From contig NC_088202.1 of assembly GCF_037126465.1 (NCBI RefSeq), forward strand, positions 27,698,213 to 27,762,212: 64,000 nt of DNA, in the 5' to 3' direction. Source of the DNA: Ornithodoros turicata. Taxonomy: Eukaryota; Arthropoda; Arachnida; Ixodida; Argasidae. The notes beneath the pieces were generated by a model. That model worked only from the letters and a program-made list of their open reading frames with translations, searched no databases and had not been told where the DNA came from. Positions within the stretch are counted from its first letter, which is position 1, and every line of letters starts with the position of its first letter. The position numbers and the translations under genes were made by a program. This document shows positions 43,821 through 52,798 of this stretch, piece after piece.

Positions 43821-46800
43821 TCAGAGAATGCCCAGGAGTTTAGATTCCCGAAGGAATCGTGTCAGCGCAGACGTGACTTCAGCGTGCTGGGTAGGGCCAA
43901 GTAGCACCGCGAGGGAAAGCTCTCGGTAGCCTAGATGAGCAAGGCGGCGCCGGAGACTCGATCGGTGGACTTCGTACCGCTGGCAGGCAATGAGAATGTG
44001 TGGCACATCGGCTTCTACGTTGCACGTTGGGCAAAGAGGTGATGGGTGCTGATTCATCTTAAATAGGAGGAGAGGAGTTCGGGCCACATTCAGCCGCAGC
44101 CGATGAATCAGCGATTCCTCGATGCGCGGGATGCGGCCAGGCACAGCATATGTCATTAAAGGGTCAATGGATTTGAGGAAGGCATTGGTGCGTATAGCTT
44201 CTTGCTGAAAGAGCTGTGTGCGGTTGGCAGTGAAGCGGCGGATTTTCAGCTGGCACATAGAGTGCGCAAGGGGAAAGACAGTTGGTTGCTCAGCGTCGTG
44301 GGCTTGCCGAGCAAGAGCGTCAGCACGATCATTGCCTGAAATTCCGACATGGCTCGGGATCCACTGGAACACCACTTCGTGTCCCAGTGATACAAGTTCA
44401 GAGTGCAGGGCGATGATCGTGGTATAGGTGTCACTGATGACTGCGGCAGAGTAAGAGGCCAGCGCCTCCAGAGCCACTTTACTGTCAGTGAGGACCGACC
44501 AGGCCCTGGGCGCACACGAGGAGACATGTCTCAAAGCGGCCAGTAGTGCGAATGCCTCGGCCTCAGCAGATGACATAAGAGGGAGCTTGAAGCCGTGCTC
44601 AGCTCCATCCTCTGGGATGCAGAAGGCAGCAGACGACCCAACTAGAGAGACTGAAGCATCGGTGTATATCTGGGTGCGATGCCGGTGGTGACTGTAGATG
44701 TGGAACAAGGTCAGTTGGCAGGCCACAACTGTTGGCACAACCTTCTTTTTCCTAAGGCCCGGAATTGACGTTTGTACAGTGGGGTAGTGAAGTGTCCACA
44801 TGGGTGGCGCAAAGGAAGTCCGGGCGGAAGTTGAGGGGATGTTGCTTCGTAAACGGCAAATAGCTTGACCGAATGCAGATGCGGGATAACGTTGCGCAAT
44901 GTCACAGAGGTAATGGGCTGGATGGCGGACAAGATAACGTGTGTACGCGTGTAAGGCGACACTATCGCGAATAATAAGCACCGATGGCTCGCGTGCCTCC
45001 GCCAAAACAGAGAAGGTTTCGGTTGTCTTTGGCACTCCCAAACAGAGACGGAGACTTCTGGCTTGAATATTGAGCAGCTCCCGCTCGTGAGTGTTGGAGA
45101 GCCCATAAAGGACAGGCAGGCTATAGCGCATAACGCCAAGCAACAGGGAGCAGTGCACACGATGGAGGTCAGCACAGGACGGGCCCCATGTGGATCCACA
45201 GAGGTGCCGGAGCACATTACAGTAGATGCGGGCGCTAGCAGAAAGGGAGTTGATCTGCCGCGTCCATGTCAGTCCCCTATCAATGATGATGCCTAGATAC
45301 CGATAATGCGAGACGTAGTTCAGTCTAGAGCCAGCTAGCAGTAGGGGGTACTTGGTGAAGGAGCGCCGCGTGAATGCCATAGCTACTGTCTTAGCCGGCG
45401 AGACCGACAACCCACGGTCAGCAAGATGCGCCACAAGAAGGTCTAAGGCACGTTGCAGACGACGCTGAATGGCATCACGGCGCGCTGCAGAGGTCCATAT
45501 GCAAATGTCATCGGCATAGATCGTGATATTGGTATGCTTGGGCAGAAGAGAAGGGAGATGTGCCAGGATGACATTGAACAGGAGCGGGCTGAGGACGCTC
45601 CCTTGTGGAACTCCACGATGCACAAAGTAGTTGGCACTGTCACCATCTGCTGTGCGTACGAACAGAGACCTGTCAGAGAGGAAGGCTTGCAACCAGGTAA
45701 GGGTACAGCCACCCACACCAGCTTCTTGAAGCGACGCGACTACAACATTATGGAGAACACTGTCGTATGCTTTCGCTACATCCAGGAAGACAGCGGCCGT
45801 TAGGAGCCCATCAGACTTTGCTTGCTGGATGGAGGAGACGAGATCGATGACATTGTCAATCGCGGACCGCGCTTGCCGGAAACCAGCCATAGCTTCAGGA
45901 AAGAATCGGGTGCTCTCAAAATACCAGTTCAATCGTGCGGATACCATCCGTTCCATAACCTTCCCGACACAGCTGGTGAGGGCAATTGGGCGGAAGGCAT
46001 CAATGGCGTGTGGAGACTTGCCTGGCTTCAGGAGCGGCACTATCATTGCATTCTTCCATTCTGCTGGGAAAACACCATCCCGCCAACAATTATTGTAGAG
46101 CTTAAGGAGTGCGTGTCGGCCATGGAGGGGTAGATTTTGGAGGGCCTTGTACGTAATACAGTCAGGCCCAGGAGAGGTGTGAGGGGGTGATTTCCTTAGG
46201 GCAGCCTCCAACTCCATGAAGGAGAACGGGACATCCAGACATTGCTCCTGCGAGGATTCCAGGACGACCGGGATGGCACGAGCTGACGATCCCTGAGACA
46301 TCGAAGCTGACGTTAGACGGGCACAGTATTCATTTGCAACGTCGATTTCCGAGCGTGAGGTTGCTAGCGCGAGTGCTTGAAAGGGGCGCCGTTGAGCAAC
46401 AGGTGTAGAGAGTGCCCTGAGTATGCTCCATATTCTGGAAAGTGGCGTCCGCGGAGATAAAGAGCTCGCAAAGCGCCGCCAGCGGTTTCTTGCAAGGGTG
46501 GCCAGGTGTCTCTGTATGGCCTTCTGAATGCGTCGTGCTTCAGCGATGTGACACGGGAGACCGGAACGACGAGCCTTCCGTTCAGCCCGACGACGAATAG
46601 CACGCAGCCGTTCATACTCTGCATCAATAGCTGAGAAGGCGATGGGGACACGGCGCACCGTTGTAGTGCGAGTCACCGCGCCGGTTACGACTTCAGCAAA
46701 GGAGGAAGAAGTCAGATGCTCTAGCTGCTGGCCTCTGAAGGCCCACTCAAGGGTGGACCGAAAGGCGTTCCAGTCGGAGCTCTTGATGCAGCGTGTAAGT

Positions 46801-47468
46801 GGGGAGCGCTGCGCACCACGAATGTTAATCAGCACAGGGAGGTGATCGCTGCCAAGGAGTTCTGCACCAACTTGCCACGAGAAGCGCCGCGCTATAGATG
46901 AAGACACTGCCGTAAGGTCCAAGCACGAAGACAGGCGCATTGCCTGAATGAATGTTGGTGACCCATCATTGAGGAGGCACAGATCCAAACGCGTAAACAG
47001 AGACGCTAACTGCCGGCCCCTCGCATCAGAGCGCGTACTTCCCCAGATAACGTTGTGGGCATTAAAGTCCCCGCAGAGCACGTAGGGAGGAGGAAGAGAG
47101 TGAAGTAGTTCTTCGAGACTGTCTGTGTTGAAGGCTGACGCCGGCGGCAAGTAAAGAGACAGAACAGTGACGTCCATAGAGCCCAAACGGACTGTGCAGC
47201 TGACGCACTCTCCTCTGCCATTCGTTTGCAAGGGTCTATGTATGACGGGTATGTCAGAGCGAACGAAAAGGGCTGCAGAGCTTTGACCTTCACCAGGCTT
47301 GGAGACGTACGTAGTATAGCCAGATAAGCGAAAAGACTCGGATATCCTGCATTCGGAGACGCATATCAAGGGGAACTTGTGCCGCCACACGAACTGGCGG
47401 AAATCGGGGAGCTTAGACGGCAAACTCCTCGAATTCCACTGAAAGATGGTAGTTGACTTGTACTCCAC
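43821..47468 (-). CDS. LINE endonuclease/reverse transcriptase/RNase H polyprotein, intact
   Basis: 1215 codons without interruption, start at the ATG 47468 (MEYKSTTIFQWNSRSL). Residues about 1-225 form the apurinic-type (EEP) endonuclease, with NSRSLPSK, SECRIS (catalytic Glu), GDFNAHNVIWGS and GSDHLPVLI (Asp-His). The RT spans about 450-750: VFLDVAKAYDS (Asp), RGVPQGSVLSPLLFN and catalytic YADDICIW. RNase H spans about 930-1060: QIYTDAS, Glu in SSAEAEAFALL, LTDSKVALEAL and GNDRADALA, so all four acidic residues are present. A C-terminal Cys/His motif, CPTCNVEADVPHILIAC, ends the protein. The protein nicks target DNA and copies element RNA onto it. The EN-RT-RNase H order places it in the I superfamily. 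Every catalytic motif is present, so it could be active. Confidence 0.92.
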   Translation of the reverse strand: MEYKSTTIFQWNSRSLPSKLPDFRQFVWRHKFPLICVSECRISESFRLSGYTTYVSKPGEGQSSAALFVRSDIPVIHRPLQTNGRGECVSCTVRLGSMDVTVLSLYLPPASAFNTDSLEELLHSLPPPYVLCGDFNAHNVIWGSTRSDARGRQLASLFTRLDLCLLNDGSPTFIQAMRLSSCLDLTAVSSSIARRFSWQVGAELLGSDHLPVLINIRGAQRSPLTRCIKSSDWNAFRSTLEWAFRGQQLEHLTSSSFAEVVTGAVTRTTTVRRVPIAFSAIDAEYERLRAIRRRAERKARRSGLPCHIAEARRIQKAIQRHLATLARNRWRRFASSLSPRTPLSRIWSILRALSTPVAQRRPFQALALATSRSEIDVANEYCARLTSASMSQGSSARAIPVVLESSQEQCLDVPFSFMELEAALRKSPPHTSPGPDCITYKALQNLPLHGRHALLKLYNNCWRDGVFPAEWKNAMIVPLLKPGKSPHAIDAFRPIALTSCVGKVMERMVSARLNWYFESTRFFPEAMAGFRQARSAIDNVIDLVSSIQQAKSDGLLTAAVFLDVAKAYDSVLHNVVVASLQEAGVGGCTLTWLQAFLSDRSLFVRTADGDSANYFVHRGVPQGSVLSPLLFNVILAHLPSLLPKHTNITIYADDICIWTSAARRDAIQRRLQRALDLLVAHLADRGLSVSPAKTVAMAFTRRSFTKYPLLLAGSRLNYVSHYRYLGIIIDRGLTWTRQINSLSASARIYCNVLRHLCGSTWGPSCADLHRVHCSLLLGVMRYSLPVLYGLSNTHERELLNIQARSLRLCLGVPKTTETFSVLAEAREPSVLIIRDSVALHAYTRYLVRHPAHYLCDIAQRYPASAFGQAICRLRSNIPSTSARTSFAPPMWTLHYPTVQTSIPGLRKKKVVPTVVACQLTLFHIYSHHRHRTQIYTDASVSLVGSSAAFCIPEDGAEHGFKLPLMSSAEAEAFALLAALRHVSSCAPRAWSVLTDSKVALEALASYSAAVISDTYTTIIALHSELVSLGHEVVFQWIPSHVGISGNDRADALARQAHDAEQPTVFPLAHSMCQLKIRRFTANRTQLFQQEAIRTNAFLKSIDPLMTYAVPGRIPRIEESLIHRLRLNVARTPLLLFKMNQHPSPLCPTCNVEADVPHILIACQRYEVHRSSLRRRLAHLGYRELSLAVLLGPTQHAEVTSALTRFLRESKLLGIL

Positions 47469-47715
47469 TGCAGCTAAGCTAGCTCATGCACTGTTCGCTG
47501 AACATTCTCAGACAGTCCGCGCCCACACAATCAGCAAGGAAGGAACAGTAGCAGGTAGGGAGAAGAGACAGAAGACAGAAGAGAAGAGAAAAAGACAGAA
47601 GAGAAGGGGGGACAAAGTATGGCCGGTGTGGAGGTAGTGTTATGACGAGCTATGCCGTTGCCTGCGGCCTCTTCGAGGCGACACCAGCATCCACCGAGCA
47701 GCATTTCCGCCGGCC
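47469..47715 (-). promoter_or_regulatory. 5' UTR of the LINE, presumed internal promoter region
   Basis: About 247 nt from the target duplication to the ATG. The stretch near 47560-47610 is pyrimidine-rich on the coding strand. I-type LINEs carry an internal promoter at the 5' end; none is directly visible here. Confidence 0.4.
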
Positions 47716-48037
47716 AACCGGCCAACAAATGAACAACCGCCTTACCGGACACAGAACCGACACGTCCAACAAACCCCCCAAAGCAGTCGCCGAACACTTT
47801 AACGTTCCTGGTCACAATTTTGACAACATTAAACTATATATTCTAGAAACCGGGTTTAGATCCACACGTGACAGACGTAATAGGGAGTCTTCCCCGACAA
47901 CACGTATCGTTTTGGGGACGTCCCAAACAGATCCCAACGTCGCTGGCTCGATTGAGGGATCCGTGGGGATGCCTTCAGAACTTATACTTGCTACAAACAA
48001 CAATACCTTCACTTTAAGAGTCACCACCCGCGTCAAA

Positions 48038-49013
48038 GAAGCACTTCCAAAACTGACTGCAATTTTCGTACCTGAAGCATCATGTGTGCTTCAATATGTG
48101 GCTACCTGATGATCACAAACGAACATCAAGGCGAACACTTCATCGTCATGTGAGCCAAGCTGTAGCGGGAAGCTTTTGCGTGATAAACTGAAGGAGCATG
48201 ATATGACTGTCGCAACGATGGTGACGCCGGGAGTGAAACGCGTTCGATGGGCCACAATGCTACGTCGAGCAACGAGGTCCGAAAAACGTCCCCATGGGAG
48301 CATGTCAGAGACCTCTGTACGAGTGGAGGGGGAACTGATTCACGGCAATGAGAGGAGGAGGGCGAGACTGCTGACTGCGCGGTTCAATTTTCAACGGTCT
48401 TCTTGCGATCGCATGTGCTCCAGCAAGGCCTTGTCAATGTTGCTGCCAACGGCGTTATGTCAATGAATTGTAAGTATACTTTTGATGTGTTATTCGGAAT
48501 CGAGAGTGAAGCTTGCTGTTAGTTTGAAAGCATGCAAAGCGCTGTAATGCTCAAACGCGTTTTTCTTCGTATAACTTCGGTTTAGGAACATCGTGAGCTA
48601 CTCCTCGATCAAAGTGTGTTCATCATGAGACGCAGCAAACGAACATCAAGGGGAACACTTCATCGTCATGTGAGCCAAGCTGTAGCGGGAAGCTTTTGCG
48701 TGATAAACTGAAGGAGCATCATATGACTGTCGCAACGATGGTGACGCCGGCAGTGAAACGAGTTCGATGTTTGTGGGCCAGTCAAGCGAACCGCTTTCGA
48801 TGTTGGTGAACACTCCTAGTGATCATGAGCCACGTCCCGTGTTGGTAGATCAAGGTCTTGGCGACCACGGGAGCAGTGATGTGGATGAGTGTCGTGACAT
48901 TGACGGTGCGAACTTGACTGAGTGACGGCCTTCCCACCCGGAGGAAGCACTTCCAAAACTGACTGCAATTTTCGTACCTGAAGCATCATGTGTGCTTCAA
49001 TATGTGGCTACCT
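48038..49013. repeat. Nested duplications, order A-B-B'-A'
   Basis: A (48038-48107) recurs as A' (48944-49013), 70 bp, apparently identical. B (48116-48249) recurs as B' (48636-48769), 134 bp, with a few differences. All are in direct orientation. The unit is adjacent to the 3' edge of the Penelope-like element. An origin by slippage or repair during that insertion is possible. Confidence 0.75.
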
Positions 49014-50546
49014 ACACTTTTTACGTTTTACAAGTCAGTATTTTTTCACCTTTCATGTGTTGTACATGCAGATAAGTGCACAGTGCTTGGAACTTTGATA
49101 CATTTGAGATGATCTCATTGTCTTATTGGAACCTGCCATCGCCTAAGTACCATCATTTATTCACACTCACACACTGTTGCGAGAAGAACGATACCTGGTC
49201 GCCGCATCTCATCAACATGCACAGGCGAAGTCAGAGTCTTTTTCATTGGAGTTTTTCTTATTGTTTGAATGCCAGGGTATTATGAAAGGTCGTATTTTCT
49301 GTTTGTTTTTACAGATTGTGTTGTGGGTACCTTGTAGTGTGTTGCAGTCTTTGGTGCCATGATATTTTTATGGTCATTTTTCATTTTTATTCAACACGGA
49401 TATCACAAAGTTCATGTGACATAGAGAAAGGAACACTCTCTAGCCAGTTCTTTCATAACGTGATATGCCCTGCGATTATTTTTTAGGTAATTAGGTTATG
49501 TTTTAAGCTTTCTCTTTTTACTGTGCTGCACGTTTGATAAATATTTTGGAGCATCTCCCTTCCAGCAACAATCTGTTGTTGTAAGGCCGAATTGAGTAAG
49601 GTAAGTTGAGACTTTACTGAGAAAGTACTTGTACAACAAGACAAGACAAAAGTACAACAACAGGAAGGCCACAACAAAGCTGATCTGTGATATACAGTTT
49701 ATTACTGTGGATTGCTCTTGATGCTGTGATATTGTGATGTACTGTAATGCCAAGTGCTTCAATTCCGCATGCAAATGATGGATGTAGATTTACACTTGCG
49801 AGTCTCAATAGTAAGAATAAACTAGTTCTTTTCTGAACTCCCTGCTTCAAATTTTCAATCGCCGTTGTGCAAGCGCATTTAGTATTGAGTGCGCATTTTT
49901 TTATAACGGGGCCAAGCAACGCAGAAAAAGGGAGGGGGTAGGAGAGGAGGAGCAGCCTACGGGCACATCCCATTTGCGTACCACGCTCATCCCCAAGAAA
50001 GCCCCATGGGACCTGCCAGATACGTCCCAGAGGTATATCTGGGTGTGCCATTGTTACGTGACAGGGATCATTTTGGGCTGTATTTCAGATGTTTTAAGGA
50101 TATCATCGTCTTCCCCAAGTGACGTCTTAGATATGTTTCTCGGACCTGCTTGTGTTCAACGCTCTTCACCCGTCCGGCATCAACAAATCACAAGGCACCC
50201 TACAAACACTTCACAAATAAAATATGCTTTTCCCTTCTACCTCCATTATCATCTGTTATGTTTTGCATGGCCACTGCTTTCTGCTTTCTTTATTGCATAC
50301 CACAACTTTGTATTTTATTAAAATAGAAATATTAAAAAAAACCTTTGCTCGTTCTGGAATTTTCCCCACGTAACCACTAACCTCCTTATCTTTCGCTATG
50401 CTTGCAAATGGACCTTTTTCACATCGGCGTCTGCGCATGCGCGACTGGCGGCGCGCGGGCGCCATAACTTTTGGGGGCTCCAGTTTCTCTCCGGCTCCCA
50501 CGGAGAAGGAGTGCTTTTCACGTACGCGGCTTCTTCTCGAGCAGAA
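49014..50546. other. No gene; 5' flank of the THAP transposase
   Basis: AT-rich with short ORFs only. A possible promoter of the transposase would lie in the GC-rich stretch 50420-50540. No TATA box stands out. Confidence 0.4.
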
Positions 50547-52743
50547 ATGCCTCATCGATGTGCTGCTGTAGGCTGTACGAACTCTAGCAAGAAAGCACCG
50601 AAGAAACGTTTCTTCAGATTCCCTGCGGGCAATCTTCACGCAGCAAAAAGGAAGAAATGGGTGCAAGCGATGCGACGTGTAAACGAAGACGGATCTCCAT
50701 GGGAGCCGACAGCCAACTCACGCGTATGCAGCGACCACTTCGTCACAGGTAAATGCCGTTATTGCGTACGTTTAATAACTGAAACGTGTGTAGCAAGGTG
50801 TAGCTTACATACCACACCATCATCGAGGTTGGGAATCAGCGACCGAACTCAGCTCGCTGTGCCAACATCGGCCATTAATCTCATGACACCGGGGAGACGC
50901 TTGTCGCGGTCGCATGTTTACAGTGCGCTTGGATATTTAAATGATGACAGTGTACTGTAGAAAGCCTGCTCAAGTGTGTATTATGTTCCAGGGGCGCCGT
51001 CGCGCGTTATTCACCATCCGGATTATGTGCCGTCGGTCTTTAAACACAAGTGTTCGACCAGCACTGGAGCACTGGAACGCTTTGAAAGATTAAGAAAGAG
51101 GCAAGGTACGTTATCGACATTATGCACAGAGTGCTTTTCCCCGTGGTATATCTCTCCTTATAGTAAACATATGCCCCCCCCCCGGTGGTATATCTGCAAC
51201 GCATTGCATTACTCTGCACTCTTGCCTTCAACTAGAACATTGCATGTTTGTGAAATGATACTGGCATACAGAACACACTGCAGTGAGGTACATCCACATG
51301 TACTTATTCAGGACTTTAAACTGAGTTGTACGTAGAGAGGTTGTGACACTGTTTCATGCTTTCCCAAAATTTTTTCTGGGTATGCCACTGCATGTTGCCA
51401 CTCCATTTTTCCACCAGACATCTGCATAAATGTACTGCTCTGTACTATAACATCAAACTGACTGCCCTGCACCTTCCGATCTAGGTCATGCCAAGGCTCA
51501 GCGGACAAGCCATGTTTCAAGCACCAAAGCACCTGGCGTACAACACTCGCAGCATGCTAATGCAGTGACTGTGGGCAGGGAAGAGGTGCCGGCAGGACCA
51601 GAAAGTGAAGTGGCCTCCTCCAGCAGCTTGCCCAGAGATGACGGAGCTCAGGATGCTACCATCTTGGATAACGGCTGCCAGACCAATAATCACCTGCTAG
51701 AACGAATACAGCAGCTTGAGGGTTTCCTAAAGGATGCAAGGCAGAAGAGCTCTGACCTGGAGTCAAACCTCACAAGAAGCACGGCGAATGCGGAGTACTG
51801 GAAGATGCGCTTCCGTGAATTGAAATCTTCAAGGCTGTGCCTGGAGAATATGAAATGTACTGAAGACATGCTGTATTACACAGGCATCCCCTCTCAAACG
51901 GTTTTCAAGCACATTCTGGGCTTAGTGTTGAAACAAAGTCCACGGCTTTTAAGAAGTGAGGAGAGAGGGGCACACAGTGTCGAGGACCAGATGTTCATGG
52001 TTCTGGTGCGCTTGCGCACAGGAATGCAGATGAAGGAGATGTCACGGAACTTTTCGATTTCCATGGCCACCTTTAGCCGTATCTTCTCGAAGTGGGTCCT
52101 GGCACTGAGAAAGGCACTTGTTGCAGTGACTAGGTTCCCAAGCCTTGCTGAAGTCCAACAACATCTCCCGCCTCATTTCAGGAAGTATCCAAACACTCGT
52201 ATTATCATTGATGGTACAGAAGTTCGTATCCAGAAGCCTTCCGGCCTTAATGCCCAAAAACAGACATTTTCGAACTACAAGTACACAAATACAATGAAGT
52301 GTCTTGTAGGAGCAACCCCAGATTGTTACGTAAGCTTTGTCTCCGCACTATACGGCGGAGGTACGAGTGACAGGGCCATTGTGCAGCAGTCAGCATTACT
52401 TGATCTCCTGGAGCCTGGCGATGCAGTTATGGCCCATAAGGGGTTTAAAGTTGATGACCTGCTTCCCCCAGGTGTTACCCTCCATATGCCCCCATTTCGC
52501 ATTGCTGGTGAGGCTCAAATGAGTGCTAAAGATGTCGAAGCAACCAAACATGTTGCGAGTGCGAGAGTGCACATTGAGAGAGTGATTAGAAGAATTAAAG
52601 AGTTCCACATCCTAGACAGACCTTTCCCCATTAACATGCTTGACCTGGCAGATGCAGTGTTTACAACATGTGCTCTTCTGTCGAACTTCAGGCTACCACT
52701 TATAAGTAACAGACAGGACACAGAGCAGGCAGATTCAGACTAG
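50547..52743 (+). CDS. THAP-DDE transposase of the ISL2EU-type element, three exons
   Basis: Exons: 50547-50748, 50992-51105 and 51485-52743. GT-AG introns keep phase and the joined frame is 524 codons with no stop. Exon 1 encodes a THAP zinc finger (C-x4-C in CAAVGC, FFRFPAG, and C-x2-H in CSDHF) for binding the element ends. Exon 2 completes it (HHPDYVPSVF). Exon 3 has a coiled coil (LLERIQQLEGFLKDARQ), an HTH_Tnp_4 region (FMVLVRLRTGMQMKEMSRNF) and a DDE_Tnp_4 nuclease: Asp in IIIDGTEVRI, Glu in RVHIERVIRR. The second catalytic Asp is expected in the family's ADxGF position. Here it is His (AHKGF, codon CAT at 52435-52437), so the enzyme is probably inactive although its frame is open. Confidence 0.88.
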
Positions 52744-52798
52744 CATCAGTGCTGTGGCAAAACTTTGAATGAATTGTGGTTTGCAGCATGAGCTTCAT

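Larger units (their letters stand above)
43656..47715 (-). mobile_element. I-superfamily LINE, 4.06 kb, 6-bp target duplication
   Basis: Flanked by AACCGG at 43650-43655 and 47716-47721, and it splits an identifiable GIY-YIG coding frame, so both ends are firm. The 5' UTR is about 250 bp and TC-rich on the minus strand (CTTCTCTTCTGTC). The 3' UTR is about 165 bp. The 3' end is a run of about ten C after CATTAAACATAT and lacks a poly(A) tail. It has one long ORF and no separate ORF1. Confidence 0.85.
43008..48000 (+). pseudogene. Penelope-like RT thumb and GIY-YIG endonuclease, interrupted
   Basis: The RT thumb begins FKSHHPRHCK and continues NGRSVRLRRICSNDTDYAEK to SNALPNIKAILQKH, where a TAG stands at 43325-43327. 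A C-run near 43387-43397 shifts the frame. The Cys-rich linker has CNLPRCETCKH, and the GIY-YIG domain starts NVIYCIECGDCSTQYIGET (about 43591-43650). The domain resumes at 47721 with NRLTGHRTDTS (the catalytic Arg region), VAEHFNVPGHNF and LETGFRSTRDRRNRES, after the LINE. GIY-YIG endonuclease nicks the target for RT priming. It is the mark of EN(+) Penelope-like elements. Three defects make it inactive. Confidence 0.8.
43008..48035 (+). mobile_element. Penelope-like element, 3' half in direct orientation, split by a LINE
   Basis: It carries the RT thumb region and then the GIY-YIG endonuclease, followed by a 3' flank to 48035. A LINE (43656-47715) splits it inside the GIY-YIG domain. A 43-bp segment at its left edge (43008-43050) recurs with one difference at its right edge (47993-48035), as expected if a second, truncated copy or terminal repeat followed. 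Confidence 0.75.
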
